A stretch of 64,000 nucleotides of DNA from Omphiscola glabra (taxonomy: Eukaryota > Mollusca > Gastropoda > Lymnaeidae), in NCBI GenBank assembly GCA_964017045.1, contig OZ024794.1:30103815-30167814 (forward strand). The letters are read 5' to 3'. The notes below the pieces were generated by a model, which was not told the DNA's origin, searched no databases, and saw only the letters and a list, made by a program, of their open reading frames with translations. This document shows positions 21,980 to 34,109 of the stretch, in pieces (positions within the stretch are counted from its first letter, which is position 1; every line of letters starts with the position of its first letter). Made by a program: the position numbers and the translations under genes.

Positions 21980-22477
21980 CTGTTTTTTTGTCTTTGATAG
22001 CAATAAAGAATATTAATAATCCCGACTCCATTAAATAACCCGTTGCCATCAAAGGATCTGATTGGCATGTCGATCCCTGATGGAGGTAAACATATTTTCA
22101 CCTGAGATAACGTTATAAGGTCGTGACGTTGGATAACTATAGAAAAGGAAAAAAAAACGTAGCGATTGGCCCGCACAAAAAGTCTTCATGAAGCTGAAAT
22201 GGTCGTCTTAAGACCATTTTTAAATATGTAACGAAGTTTAACTAAACTTGGATTTCAGAAAGGTGAGTGGACTTTAAAAAAACAAACAAACAAAACAACT
22301 TTACACCCAGTGTTCCCCCCTCCCACTCCTTGTAAAGCCGTTGCTCCCCACCACACCTTCCCATCTCCTGCCAATAACGAGCAGCTAATTGGGGAGGTAG
22401 CACTCTAAAACGGTTCACTGTTTGCCAGCGGGGTTTCCATTAGTTCATCAATTTCATGTAGCACGTCAGCTATAACC

Positions 22478-22508
<31 letters not shown>

Positions 22509-24055
22509 CAGAAACGTAACTATTGCTCCCCGTTCCCTTTTTTTCTCATCTGTTTCGGTAATTATTGGTTGTAAACTTAATGGCCATCCATGTTAACAGC
22601 TTAACTTGTCAATATTTTTTGTCTTGCTGTTTAAAGAAGAGAATGGAGGGATAAATGGTGACGTGGAATAGTTTTGTGAAACTTGAAGCACCAGTGTCAC
22701 GAAGTTTTTAAGAAAAGAAAAAAATTAGGGACAACCCTGAGTTGGGACACACAATAGCACGTTCTCTTTTGAATACGCACTTGATATGAATCTAACAAAC
22801 CCCGTCATATGAATAAAGCAAAAGTAAGGCGCAACAGAGGAAAGGTTTCCTTTTGAGATTATCATGATGCATTTGTCAAACTCGAATTGAATTGTTAACT
22901 GTATTATTTCAATTTAGAGAAATGATTTAAATTGAGAGAGCTGTTTTACTACCCCGCCGACGATCCATTAGTTGATAAAAAGAGGAAATGTGCATTCTTC
23001 AAATGCTTATCTTCTTTGAAATTGAGACACCCACACCAGATTCTGATGCAGGTGCAGATTTGAAGCATTGCATGAGTGTATCGATAGACAATGGGGGCAT
23101 TTGAAACAAAAAAACAACAACATCTAATTCCCTTAACCCGAGACCAGTCCGTAACTAAGTAAAAGGTTTATAACAGTAAACAAGGAAGATACCCTTATGT
23201 AACAACACAACGACGGCACCAAAAAGAAGTGACATAATTTTTTTCAGCCGAGCTGTCCATTAGGAGAGAAGAGTTTCGTCCCATTTTATTGCCGGTGGTT
23301 AGACACGGTTAGCCAGTCCAATGATATTGATAAAATAAACGGCTAAAGACACACCCCGTTAATGATGTGTCTCGATCAGTTAGAGTTAGACCTGCTTGGT
23401 GTATTGGGAGGGGTTGGGGGTGGGGGGGGGTGCAGGGATTTGGTGCCTTAATTAGCTGTGCTTATTTTAGTCAATCTCTTTGGGGTAAGACCACGTAGGA
23501 AAACACTATTTTCGAGGAGAAAAGAGCGAATAGACTGGTTCCGCTTTCATATCATTGGTCGCTGACACGGTTTGATGATTGGACCATGTATTGTATAACG
23601 GTACCGTGAATTGAAAGGCCATACATTATTCAGATTGAAAGTATTCTATTAAAAAATATATTACTGAGTTTATTTTAATTAGCCTATTTAACTTACTGAT
23701 TACTGGCATCGACTTTAGAAGCAACAAACATGATTTTGCAATCAAAGAGAAGTTTAAAAGATAAACAGGCAAAATTAACGGGGAAGCTAATCTGTTGTTT
23801 TTTTTAAATTGGATATTCCTCATAATCTGAGAAAGGGTTGATCATGCTCTCTCTCTCTCTCTCTCTTTCAGCCAATAACAGAACACGATTTTTTAAACTT
23901 AAATTGTGATTTTATTTGTGAGTTAAACAGCAAGAAACGGGTCATAGTGATGTTAAATTTAAATATATGTAATGTAAAATTTAATGTATATTAATTAATT
24001 AATTAATTTTTGTTGTACTTAAAAATGCATTATCTGAATGTTTTCATTTTGCATT
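21980..24055. other. Long gene-free stretch with simple repeats
   Basis: Poly-A at about 22478-22504, G-run at 23422-23431 and (CT)n at 23846-23868. No gene, RNA or inverted-repeat element that I can support. Confidence 0.5.
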
Positions 24056-24061
24056 TTGTCT

Positions 24062-26092
24062 CTTAATAAAGCCTAACCATCCTGGTTCAATGAAGCCAAA
24101 CCATACTGGTTCAATGAAGTCTAACCCTACTGGTTCAATGAAGTCTAACCCTACTGGTTCAATGAAGTCTAACCCTACTGGTTCAATGAAGTCTAACCCT
24201 ACTGGTTCAATGAAGTCTAACCCTACTGGTTCAATGAAGCCTAAACATACTGGTTCAATGAAGCCTAACCCTACTGGTTCAATGAAGTCTAACCCTACTG
24301 GTTAAATGAAGTCTAACCATCCTGGTTCAATGAAGTCTAACCCTACTGGTTCAATGAAGCCTAAACATACTGGTTCAATAAAGCCTAACCATCCTGGTTC
24401 AATGAAGCCTAACCCTACTGGTTCAATGAAGTCTAACCCTACTGGTTCAATGAAGTCTAACCCTACTGGTTCAATGAAGTCTAACCCTACTGGTTCAATG
24501 AAGCCTAAACATGCTGGTTCAATGAAGCCTAAACATACTGTTCAATGAAGCCAAACCATACTTGTTCAATGAAGCCAAACCATACTTGTTCAATGAAGCC
24601 TATATATAACTATACTGGTTCAATGAAGCCTATCCATACTGGTTCAATGAAGTCTAACCCTACTGGTTCAATGAAGTCTAAACATACTGGTTCAATGAAG
24701 CCTAACCCTACTGGTTCAATGAAGCCTAAACATACTGGTTCAATGAAGCCTAAACATACTGTTCAATGAAGCCAAACCATACTTGTTCAATGAAGCCAAA
24801 CCATACTTGTTCAATGAAGCCTATATATAACTATACTGGTTCAATGAAGCCTATCCATACTGGTTCAATGAAGTCTAAACATACTGGTTCAATGAAGTCT
24901 AAACATACTGTTCAATGAAGCCTAACCATACTGGTTCAATGAAGCCTAACCCTACTGGTTCAATGAAGCCTAAACATACTGGTTCAATGAAGCCAAACCA
25001 TACTTGTTCAATGAAGCCTAACCATAATTGTTCAATGAAGCCTAACCCTACTGGTTCAATGAAGCCTAAACATACTGGTTCAATGAAGCCAAACCATACT
25101 TGTTCAATGAAGCCTAACCATACTTGTTCAATGAAGCCTAACCCTACTGGTTCAATGAAGCCTAAACATACTGGTTCAATGAAGCCAAACCATACTTGTT
25201 CAATGAAGCCAAACCATACTTGTTCAATGAAGCCTATATATAACTATACTGGTTCAATGAAGCCTATCCATACTGGTTCAATGAAGTCTAAACCTACTGG
25301 TTCAATGAAGTCTAAACATACTGTTCAATGAAGCCTAACCATAATGGTTCAATGAAGCCTAACCCTAATGGTTCAATGAAGCCTAACCCTACTGGTTCAA
25401 TGAAGCCTAACCCTAATGGTTCAATGAAGCCTAACCCTAATGGTTCAATGAAGCCTAACCCTACTGGTTCAATGAAGCCTAACCATAATGGTTCAATGAA
25501 GCCTAACCATAATGGTTCAATGAAGCCTAACCATAATGGTTCAATGAAGCCTAACCATAATGGTTCAATGAAGCCTAACCATAATGGTTCAATGAAGCCT
25601 AACCATAATGGTTCAATGAAGCCTAACCATACTTGTTCAATGAAGCCTATATATAACTATACTTGTTCAATGAAGCCTATATATAACTATACTTGTTCAA
25701 TGAAGCCTATATATAACTATACTGGTCCAATGAAGCCTAACCATCCTTGTTCAATGAAGCCTAAACATACTTGTTCAATGAAGCCTATATATAACTATAC
25801 TGGTTCAATGAAGCCTAACCATACTTGTTCAATGAAGCCTAAACATACTTGTTCAATGAAGCCTATATATAACTATACTGGTTCAATGAAGCCTAACCAT
25901 AATGGTTCAATGAAGCCTAACCATAATGGTTCAATGAAGCCTAACCATAATGGTTCAATGAAGCCTAACCATACTTGTTCAATGAAGCCCATATATAACT
26001 ATACTTGTTCAATGAAGCCTATATATAACTATACTGGTTCAATGAAGCCTAACCATACTGATTCAATAAAGCCTAAATATACTGGTTCATAT
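24062..26092. repeat. Large minisatellite, 24-bp unit, ~80 units, 2 kb
   Basis: The unit is AATGAAGCCTAACCATACTG plus GTTC. Variants include TCT for CCT, CCC for CAT, AAT for ACT and TTG for TGG. Some units gain 6 bp (TATATATAACTATACT, 30 bp) and a few lose 1 bp (ACTGTTC, 23 bp; near 24538, 24760, 24907, 25320). A block of about 220 bp repeats as a higher-order unit (24538 and 24760). Forward frames stay open with an MKPNHTGS-type octapeptide, broken only where 23-bp units occur. No start context, splice sites or other exons suggest a gene. Confidence 0.93.
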
Positions 26093-26159
26093 ACCCGAAT
26101 GACTTGTTTCCTTCTAGCGCTAAGGAAATTCTTCAGTAAACTTCTACTTTTATGATAAT

Positions 26160-26765
26160 GTTCTCTGTTTTATAGTAACTATAGCAAACCCTTCATGGCT
26201 ACTACCTGCCTCAATGAGAGCCAAGCAACTCACCGCGTTTCTAGTTTTTTTCTATTACATTTTTAAAACTGACGTTTATTTTCATTTCCCTATTGTAGAC
26301 TACTACAAAGAAAACACAGACACACACGAACACCATTTCATATTCCCCTTAGCCTGTTTCAACGCCCCCACCACTGATCTGCGGCTCACCCAGCAGTCAC
26401 CGAATTCCTTTTGTTTTACGAAACTGAGTTCTGTGTAATCATTACATATTTCTTTTAAAAAAAAATAATGTACGGCTGTCTGTAGTTATGCAAGCATATA
26501 CACTTGTTTTACTTGTTTTATTGATTGATTCATTCATTTTGTAAAATACGTATAATATACACCAGATACAGTCTTAACATTATAAGACGTATATTTACGA
26601 TTACATAGTGGCGTCACAACATTTAAGGGTTATTGTACCAAACACTCATATTGCTAGTCTTGCGAAGCCAAATAATTATATTACGATCCCCATAAATTAT
26701 GTTTTATTTGAACATAATCGTATAGATACAAAAGAATGTTAGTTTTCCCATTATAGGAGTCCTGT
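26160..26765. other. Gene-free stretch
   Basis: AT-rich; one 74-codon frame at 26214-26438 has no recognisable domain. Confidence 0.4.
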
Positions 26766-26769
26766 AAGT

Positions 26770-26960
26770 CAGCGGTTATCAACCTGTGGGTCGCGACCCC
26801 TTTGGGGGGGTCGAACGACCCTCACACATGGGTCGCCTAAGACCATCGGAAAACCCATATTTATGAAGTAGTAACGAAAACAATATTATGGTTGAGGGGT
26901 CACCACAACATGAGGAACTGTATTAAAGGGTCGCGACATTAGGAAGGTTGAGAGCCACTG
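26770..26960. mobile_element. SPIN-like non-autonomous hAT element (191 bp)
   Basis: The left end CAGCGGTTATCAACCTGTGG runs into GGTCGCGACCCCTTTGG and then GGTCGCCTAAGACCATCGG. The right part has GGGGTCACCACAACATGAGG, then AACTGTATTAAAGGGTCGCG, and ends AGGTTGAGAGCCACTG. I recognise this as the SPIN (Space Invader) family. An 8-bp target duplication flanks it with one mismatch: CTGTAAGT (26762-26769) and CTGTAAGC (26961-26968). No transposase. Confidence 0.88.
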
Positions 26961-26969
26961 CTGTAAGCC

Positions 26970-27530
26970 ATATTTAGTTGAACACGAGCGTATAGATGTT
27001 TCCCCTTTGCATCTTCCAACAACTTTCGATTCTTCCCCTCAACTTTCTCTAATAAATTGTGTGAAATGAGAATATGCTGCTCCCAGCTGAAGCGTCTAAT
27101 AGTGTTATTTTCTCCCCGCCTGTCATTTCCAAATATTTTAAGAGCTTCGCTGGGAGGTCCTAACTGGAGCAAATGGACCGGACATCTCTCCCTCTCGATG
27201 AACTTAATGAGCAGCACAATAAATTTAAAAAAAAAAAAAAGGAAGAAATAAATGGGGAAAGAAACTGTATGGATTAATCAATAACGTCTTTATGAAAGCC
27301 AAATAAGAACAGTCAAATGTGTTTATCATAAGAGGGAAATATTTTTGTAAACAAACATTGAAAGTCATTTGAATAGCTTAATAAGTACGAACATTTTCAA
27401 CAGTGATAGCCGCTAACCGGCTTGACATGTGATGTAAATATAAATCATTGGAACTAAGTTTACAGTTGTTCTTTAAAAGATCATCATCTTTAGGACTCTA
27501 TTGGTTTTATTAGGTAGATACATCATATAT
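26970..27530. other. Gene-free stretch
   Basis: Short open frames on both strands at about 26940-27250 overlap the SPIN-like element or lack a domain. An A-run lies at 27227-27240. Confidence 0.4.
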
Positions 27531-27535
27531 ATATA

Positions 27536-27615
27536 TAGGTAGAAATATAGGTAGATATATAGATGTATATAAATAGATAGATAGATAGATAGATAGATAG
27601 GTAGGTAGGTAGGTG

Positions 27616-27649
<34 letters not shown>

Positions 27650-27694
27650 AGGACAGACGGATGTATGGATAGACGGATAGGTAGACAGACATAC

Positions 27695-27769
<75 letters not shown>

Positions 27770-27796
27770 CAGATAGACAGATAGACAGATAGACTG
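27536..27796. repeat. (GATA)n / (GACA)n microsatellite
   Basis: About 260 bp of GATA units with GACA, GGTA and GGAC interruptions. The reverse Tyr/Leu/Ser-rich frame is an artefact. Confidence 0.95.
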
Positions 27797-28120
27797 ATTG
27801 ATTAAAGATTAAAGGTAAATCAAGAAGTCCCTTTTGTTTTATTTGAACAGTCAGAACAACCATGGCCTCTGGGTTATGATAATATAGATTGAATATTCAA
27901 AAGAAGTGTTTTAACTTTAAATATAATATTAATTTGCAAACATAATATCATCTGGAGCGTGATATCAAATAGGCACAAAGCCTAACCATTAGCCTGAGCC
28001 ATCGCTAGACTTTAGGAGACCCTCCTGCCCAATCGGTTTCGTTCGTCTCCCCCCCCCCCCCCAAAGTTAACATTTGTTTTTACACATCACAAATTTGGGT
28101 CCCGTAACTGGCTTAAATAT

Positions 28121-28178
28121 CCGAGGCTGCCTGCATCCACAGGGGCCATCCGAGGCTGCCTGCATCCACAGGGGCCAT
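28121..28178. repeat. Exact 29-bp tandem duplication
   Basis: CCGAGGCTGCCTGCATCC..GGGGCCAT occurs twice head to tail with no differences. Confidence 0.9.
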
Positions 28179-28199
28179 CCGATGGCCCTGCTATTAGCA

Positions 28200-29195
28200 T
28201 AAAATCATCTCGAGTGACAATACAAAAAATAAAATAAAAATTATACTAACAGGAGATGACAATGATTGTTAGCATACAACATAGTTTCTGTTAAAATAAA
28301 TGAACTTGATCGGCAACAAACGTGATGAAACCATTACTTCTAATCCCTTTTTATATACGCCATCAAACCCGCTTCCTCATGGGATACGGCATCAATCAAA
28401 GGGCCGGATCCTACCTTTGATAGCTGTTGGGGTGAGGCAGGTCAGGTCAGCCTGCGAGAGAGTCCCCAAGACCACCAACGCTCTCCGGTACTGGTATTGA
28501 TTATATTCGTAGCAGAACGGGGCCGCAGGTGGTCATCTCGAGTGCCGAGACAAACCTTTACTTGAGTTCTGGAGTTCTGTGGATTGATTGAAATAGGTCG
28601 CTGGAGGTGCGTTCGCTTTCTGTCGCCCCTGCTAAGGAGACAAGATTAACGCAACCATGAAGCGAACAGCTATTCGGTGATGTGTTAAAAAAATATGTGG
28701 ATCATTGTTCTTTCATAAGGTCATCAGAACACGTGAAGGAAAATAAACGTGATTTCAAAGTATTCAAAGATATTTTTAGGTGAAGAAAAGAAATACTTAA
28801 CATAAATTTTTTTAATTGTTTTTATTTAATTTGGACCAATTTAATTTTTAAGCGTTTCAATGCTTACGGGAAACCATTTGTTTTGAGCTCTAATGTAAAA
28901 ATTGACTTCAAATTCATGTGTAGAAGTATGCGAGTGTTTTCAGCACTGACATCACCGTAAAGGTAATATTGTTCTGCGTCTCTGCGACTTGAATATTGTG
29001 ACCGACATAGATTTCGCTGTATAAATAAAACTTGTTTACACTTTCTTAACAATGCAGCAGCATTGTAATTATGTATCGTTTCTTTAAAAAAGTGGAAGTA
29101 AATAAAACGCATAGTGTAAATAGTTGAGGCAGCCCTCTGTATTGATCATAAACATCTGCGGACAGACAAATGCTTGCATACTGGAATCGGGCCCA
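28200..29195. other. Gene-free stretch
   Basis: 28360-28500 is GC-richer, with no recognisable element. Confidence 0.4.
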
Positions 29196-29202
29196 CCACT
29201 GC

Positions 29203-29241
29203 ACCAGCAGCTGGCTCACGATCGTGTTTCGCTTGACGTTT
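29203..29241. repeat. 39-bp exact dispersed duplicate, copy 1
   Basis: Identical over 39 bp to 30462-30500. It contains the palindrome CACGATCGTG and the motif CAGCTG. Confidence 0.85.
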
Positions 29242-29249
29242 TTTATGGC

Positions 29250-30460
29250 TCCGCTTGCCAGATTGTAAAACAACATATATTTTAATCCTTGGTAAATGCA
29301 AATTACGATACATTATCTAACTTCTTTCCTTAAGAATACTCAAATTTATTATATACATATGAGTTGATTTTTTTTTTCAAGATTTAAAATCTATGATTAA
29401 ATTTAACATTGCTGATTCAATAAATAAAAATACTCATTTATATGAATTTCAAAGAAAAATCATTAAAAAAATGCATTATAGTTGGGAAAGTTTATGTGTA
29501 ATAGTTACCCTCCTTAAAGAAATTTGGCCAACGCTTCTAAATCTAACCTGTTAAAAAAATAAACTAAATTCAATAAGTTGTATCTTTCAGTGGGAAAAAA
29601 TCGGTTCAAGAGGTTCCCTTAATTTCTATTGGTGAAAAATGTTATTCTATAATTCTTCGCCACTGGAGGTGAGAAAAATAGGATGTAAATAATCGTAGTT
29701 GTGCGCATGACCTGCAGACGTCGTCATGTTTTTAGTTACAGATTACTTCAGTGTTTGCTGGCATCAACAACAAAATTTAATTCACAAGCAAATCCATAGA
29801 ATCCATAGAAGACAGCATTCAGACAACTAATTATACAGGACTGAAAGGTTAGTAATAAAATGGCAATCTCATTTTTTAACAATTTCTATAAATTGGTGTT
29901 TACCTATTTTAAAAAACTGTGTGACTGTGACATTAAAATGTATCTTTTTGCTATTATTATTATTATTAGTAATGCTTAGTCTAGACTCCTTAAACTTTGT
30001 TCCTGTTACCCCCGAATCCATTATAGATTAGAATCCGGGATTCTACAGAGGTTTAGTAAAAAGGGTTGCAACTACAGTCAGGTATCCTTACCGGCCTTAG
30101 CTTAGAAAGTATGCCTACACCGGTAGAATTTACTCAGACTCAGATTGCTGGTGCTAAGATTAAGTATGTTTTTAAATCCCTGAATTGGACTTGCCTAATA
30201 ACTTAGAATTACTCGTTGCAGTTTTGGGACTTTTCTTCAGGATTTACGTAGACCCATTTAGTATTTGTTCAACATTAAAATAAAAAATAATAAACTGAAA
30301 TTTTAATTATTATAATTAGTTAAAGAAATTAACCCCCCCCCCCCCCCCCCAATAATCCGTACAGCGAATCCGTTTCCATTTCGAGACGTTAACCTCAATA
30401 TATATTTTTTAATGTACAGCTGTCTATATGTACATCTGTCTATATGGGCATCTATATATA
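29250..30460. other. AT-rich gene-free stretch
   Basis: A C-run at about 30332-30350; nothing else supported. Confidence 0.45.
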
Positions 30461-30461
30461 A

Positions 30462-30500
30462 ACCAGCAGCTGGCTCACGATCGTGTTTCGCTTGACGTTT
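30462..30500. repeat. 39-bp exact dispersed duplicate, copy 2
   Basis: Identical to 29203-29241; directly followed by an (AT)n run. Confidence 0.85.
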
Positions 30501-30516
30501 ATATATATATATATAC

Positions 30517-31000
30517 TAGTGATGGGACGATTAATCGGAATCGTATCGGAATAATCGGAATATCGGGATTTTTCCAAAGCATCGGGAATCGGTATCGGAG
30601 CTGAATAATTCAGACCCGATTCCGATACCAAAACGATTCTTAACTGAATGAAGTTTTTCTCATTAAAATGGAATTATTTATATTATTTTGAACTCAATAC
30701 TACATCTTTGTATTATTAAAATGGAATTATTGATAGATGTGTTTATATAAAACCTTTCCAATACATTGTTATCTAGCATATTGTAAAGCTTCAATAGCAA
30801 GTTAATAAACTTTTCTAATCAATTCTCAACTTTTATATTAATTAAATATGTTAATATCTGGGCACAGTAATACATATATGTAATAATGGCCAGGAATCAG
30901 AATCGGAATCGTATCGGGAATCGTATCGGGAATCGGGATAATTGGGTAGAATCGGAATCGTATCGGAATCGTTAAAAAATTTGGTATCGTCCCTTCACTA
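30517..31000. mobile_element. Inverted-repeat MITE with GGAATCG repeats (484 bp)
   Basis: Termini TAGTGATGGGACGAT and ATCGTCCCTTCACTA. Both ends are packed with sub-repeats of AATCGTATCGGAATCG type. The flanks are ATATATAC and ATATATAT, consistent with an 8-bp duplication in an (AT)n target (hAT-like) but not diagnostic. No coding sequence. Confidence 0.65.
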
Positions 31001-31040
31001 ATATATATACACACACACACACTCTGTCACACACACACAT

Positions 31041-31073
<33 letters not shown>

Positions 31074-31075
31074 CA
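31001..31075. repeat. (AT)n/(CA)n microsatellite
   Basis: Alternating TATA, ACAC and ATAT runs; the target tract of the adjacent MITE. Confidence 0.85.
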
Positions 31076-31079
31076 TCTG

Positions 31080-34010
31080 TGTATAAATGCATTAATTCTC
31101 TACTATCATAAACTTTCCACATTACCGGCTTTAAAATAAGTTCTTGTCCAAAAGCTTGCTATGTTTCGGAGCGCCCCCTCCCTCCCCGACTGTGGCATCT
31201 CAAATATTTCCTTAGCAGAAATAATTTATTAAAATTAAAAACGGCTCCTCACTAACAAAACAACAACAACCCAACAACTTATCGACTCCTTTGCTGGGTA
31301 AGGATTACGTAACGCGAAAGTTTGGCAGATCAAGATCAGAATATCCTTAAAGCCATCCCATGATCCTTTTTTGATGTCATTCATAGTTTGCCACTGTCGT
31401 TTTTCTCGGGGTTTCTTGTAATATACTTTTGATACAAATTCAGTACATAGATTAGGGCATTGCGTGGTCGCATGTGCGCAGTCTGAAAAAAAAGGAAGAC
31501 AACATTGCTTTTTGCGTTGTAGATACCTTTTAAGTACTCAGCCTGGGGAAATTTAATCATAAATTGTTGTTAAGTAATAATTTGTACAAGGGCCTTATGC
31601 GTGCCTCGCTATCAGCTTGTTGTAGTTTTCCTACCTCCTGTCCTTACCTGGTACCAGTCGCGTAGCTAGGGTAAGTGCCGCTTGGAGCAGGCCAAGATTT
31701 TTCTCCGCCCCCCCCCCCCCCCAACGAAAAGGTTCTGCAGTACGCCACCTACCCCCCCCCCCCAAAAAAAACACAAACAAAAAACAACAACCCAACAACA
31801 ACAACAAACAAACATCATTTCTCATTATATACAAAAGGGCCGTCCGTTCCACATTCTTCCTTCCGTGGTGCTCATGCTTTAGATGGCAACCGCAAATTTT
31901 GTGACATGCATTTCCAAAACGCAAATAAGCTTACTTAGCATAGAAGTATATACTTTTATGGTTGAAAACTAGCTCAAAGCTTATGACGAATAGGGGATGG
32001 CCACCCAAACACTCGTTGGTCAGCCGGCGATGAACGTTATTAGGTGACTATACCTTTAAAACAGAATAGACATATGGTCGTTGCCTTGGCATATCATAAC
32101 GAATAATTTAGTTAAACCTATTACTTAAAATTTTGAACTTAATTTAATAGCTGAAGGGAAGAGTATGCCTTTTAAGATTTAATTATCAAAATGTTTTTTT
32201 TTAAACCATCATTTTTAAAAATTAATTTGATTTATTATCGGCTTAGGATTTTACGAATAAAGAGACATGTTAGTGGCATATCGTTACATTTGCCGCCAGC
32301 CCCCCCCCCCCAAAGTTCATGTTTCCCCAGTGTGAACCTGCACCGTGCGCATTAAAAAAAACAACCTATACGTACTAATCGATCGCAATAGTTACCGCCT
32401 AACCTTGTACTGCAAAAACAAACAGATGTCCGTCAGTGCACTTGTCCATTTTCTTAAGCTATAGTTTAATCCTTTTCCTTAACTCACGTGTTATGTATGG
32501 ACTGATGGGCTTTTAGATGTTACCGACGTATTTTCCTCTCCGGGACATCAAATATACATGGCCCCTAAAAGGCGCAAGTGACTCTCTCTCCAACCACACG
32601 ACGCGCGGGGGCCAATTGTTACTGTTATACAATCACGAATAACTAAATTATGTCTTATTGGCACGACACGTTCATGATCGATATGGTGGCTGAGAAACAA
32701 ACAAAGTTATGGCTACACATGTATTGTAGTTATCAAGAGCATTGCGTACAAGGGGAAAAAAGTTTAGAACAGTACAACTTCCACTTTGATCGGCGAAGGT
32801 GTGGTATGGGAGCGTAAATTTAGGGCACACATCTAAGACTCCCGAGTGAAATGGGGGGGGGGGGGAGTTTTGTGTTTGTGTGTTCCAGTGTAAATGTAGG
32901 TTTACGTTACCCAACTGTGTTTATATAAATCCTTAATGAAAGTAATTACTAAATGGGAATATTTTCTTAGCATTTATATTAAGTTTTGAGCTTAATTATT
33001 TGAATTTAATTGTTTCAAATCAGTCCCGAAAAAAAAAGGGGGGGGGGGCAGGGGTGTAGGAGGCGCTCACCGTCATAAAAAGTGCTTTATATAAATTTTA
33101 AATGTGCGTTTTTGCCATAAAGGGAAAAAAATTCGTTGTTTGAAGAATTACGTGTTTTTGTGACGCAGCCGGCGGGCCTCTATATTTAACGTGGCGGGCC
33201 GTAGATTGGCCCCGCCAACTCTGGGATGTCTCTAGAAATTGCGTCCGAAATCTAGGTATTGATTCTTAACGGACTTTGTATGTTTTCTATCCAACTTTTT
33301 ACATTCAAGCTTCTCTTTGTAAGATGAAGCTCAAAGACCTATACATACTTTAAGGTGAATGCACCGCTGAAAATATCATAAGAAAACAATTACATTTCTT
33401 TCCAGCTGTAACGCATTCTCAAATTAAGGCCTTAGGCAGGGTCGTCGCTAAGGAGGGGCGAAAGGGCGACCGACAAAGCCCCCGCCCTTGTAGAGGACAC
33501 GCAATTGCCCTTATAATATACTATTTAAGTAATCATGCCGTAGCTATACTCATTGCTCGTTAAGTGGTTGTCTGCCCGATTGCCGTAATGTCCCTCCAAG
33601 GTCAATCACGCGAAGACCTCGACCTACTAGAAGTACTGCGGTTCCCGGGAGAATGATTCCATGATAAGTACAAACAGCATTAGGGTTCCTTTGCCCCGCC
33701 GGCACTTTCGTTCCCGACTGCTTCGATCGCGTACATTGCTAACAGCGCAGGTGACCGTAGCAAGTGCAGAATGAAAGTTGATAGAAACTTCATTGAGGTC
33801 ATCAATGTCTCAGGCTTGATTGAATGGACTGGTAGCGTTTTCCAACAGAATTATAAATTGTTACCACGCTTGGCTTTGATGATATCATTCAAGTCCCACC
33901 AAAGAAAGCAAGGAATTTTATATTTCGCTAAGAAGCCATTTGGCATATTTACTTGTCAGCATTTTCTTTCTGCTTTATTTATATTATTTTAAAAAAATAT
34001 TTTTGCCTGA
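31080..34010. other. Gene-free stretch with poly-C/poly-G runs and decayed hAT ends
   Basis: C-runs at about 31710-31725, 31753-31764 and 32300-32310; G-runs at about 32852-32864 and 33038-33048. A CAGTCGCGTAGCTAGGG-like terminus at 31656 and CAGGGTCGTCGCTAAGG at 33434 look like single decayed hAT ends. No gene. Confidence 0.4.
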
Positions 34011-34015
34011 CGATT

Positions 34016-34105
34016 ATTATTATTATTATTATTATTTGCTGTCTTATATAGCGCGGTACCACAGCCTAGGGCTAGGCTCACTGCGCTTATTATTCCGTAA
34101 CATCA
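34016..34105 (-). mobile_element. 3'-tail remnant of an L2/CR1-type LINE (copy 3)
   Basis: (TTA)n followed by TGTCTTATATAGCGCGG and CCTAGGGCTAGGCTCA, the reverse complement of the LINE end at 17620-17702. Confidence 0.7.
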
Positions 34106-34109
34106 TAGT

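Noticed and set aside
24062..26092. CRISPR-like array
   Set aside because: The 24-bp units are contiguous, with no unique spacers, and the context is eukaryotic. It is a minisatellite.
27510..27863. Tyr/Leu/Ser repeat protein
   Set aside because: Reverse translation of a GATA/GACA microsatellite.
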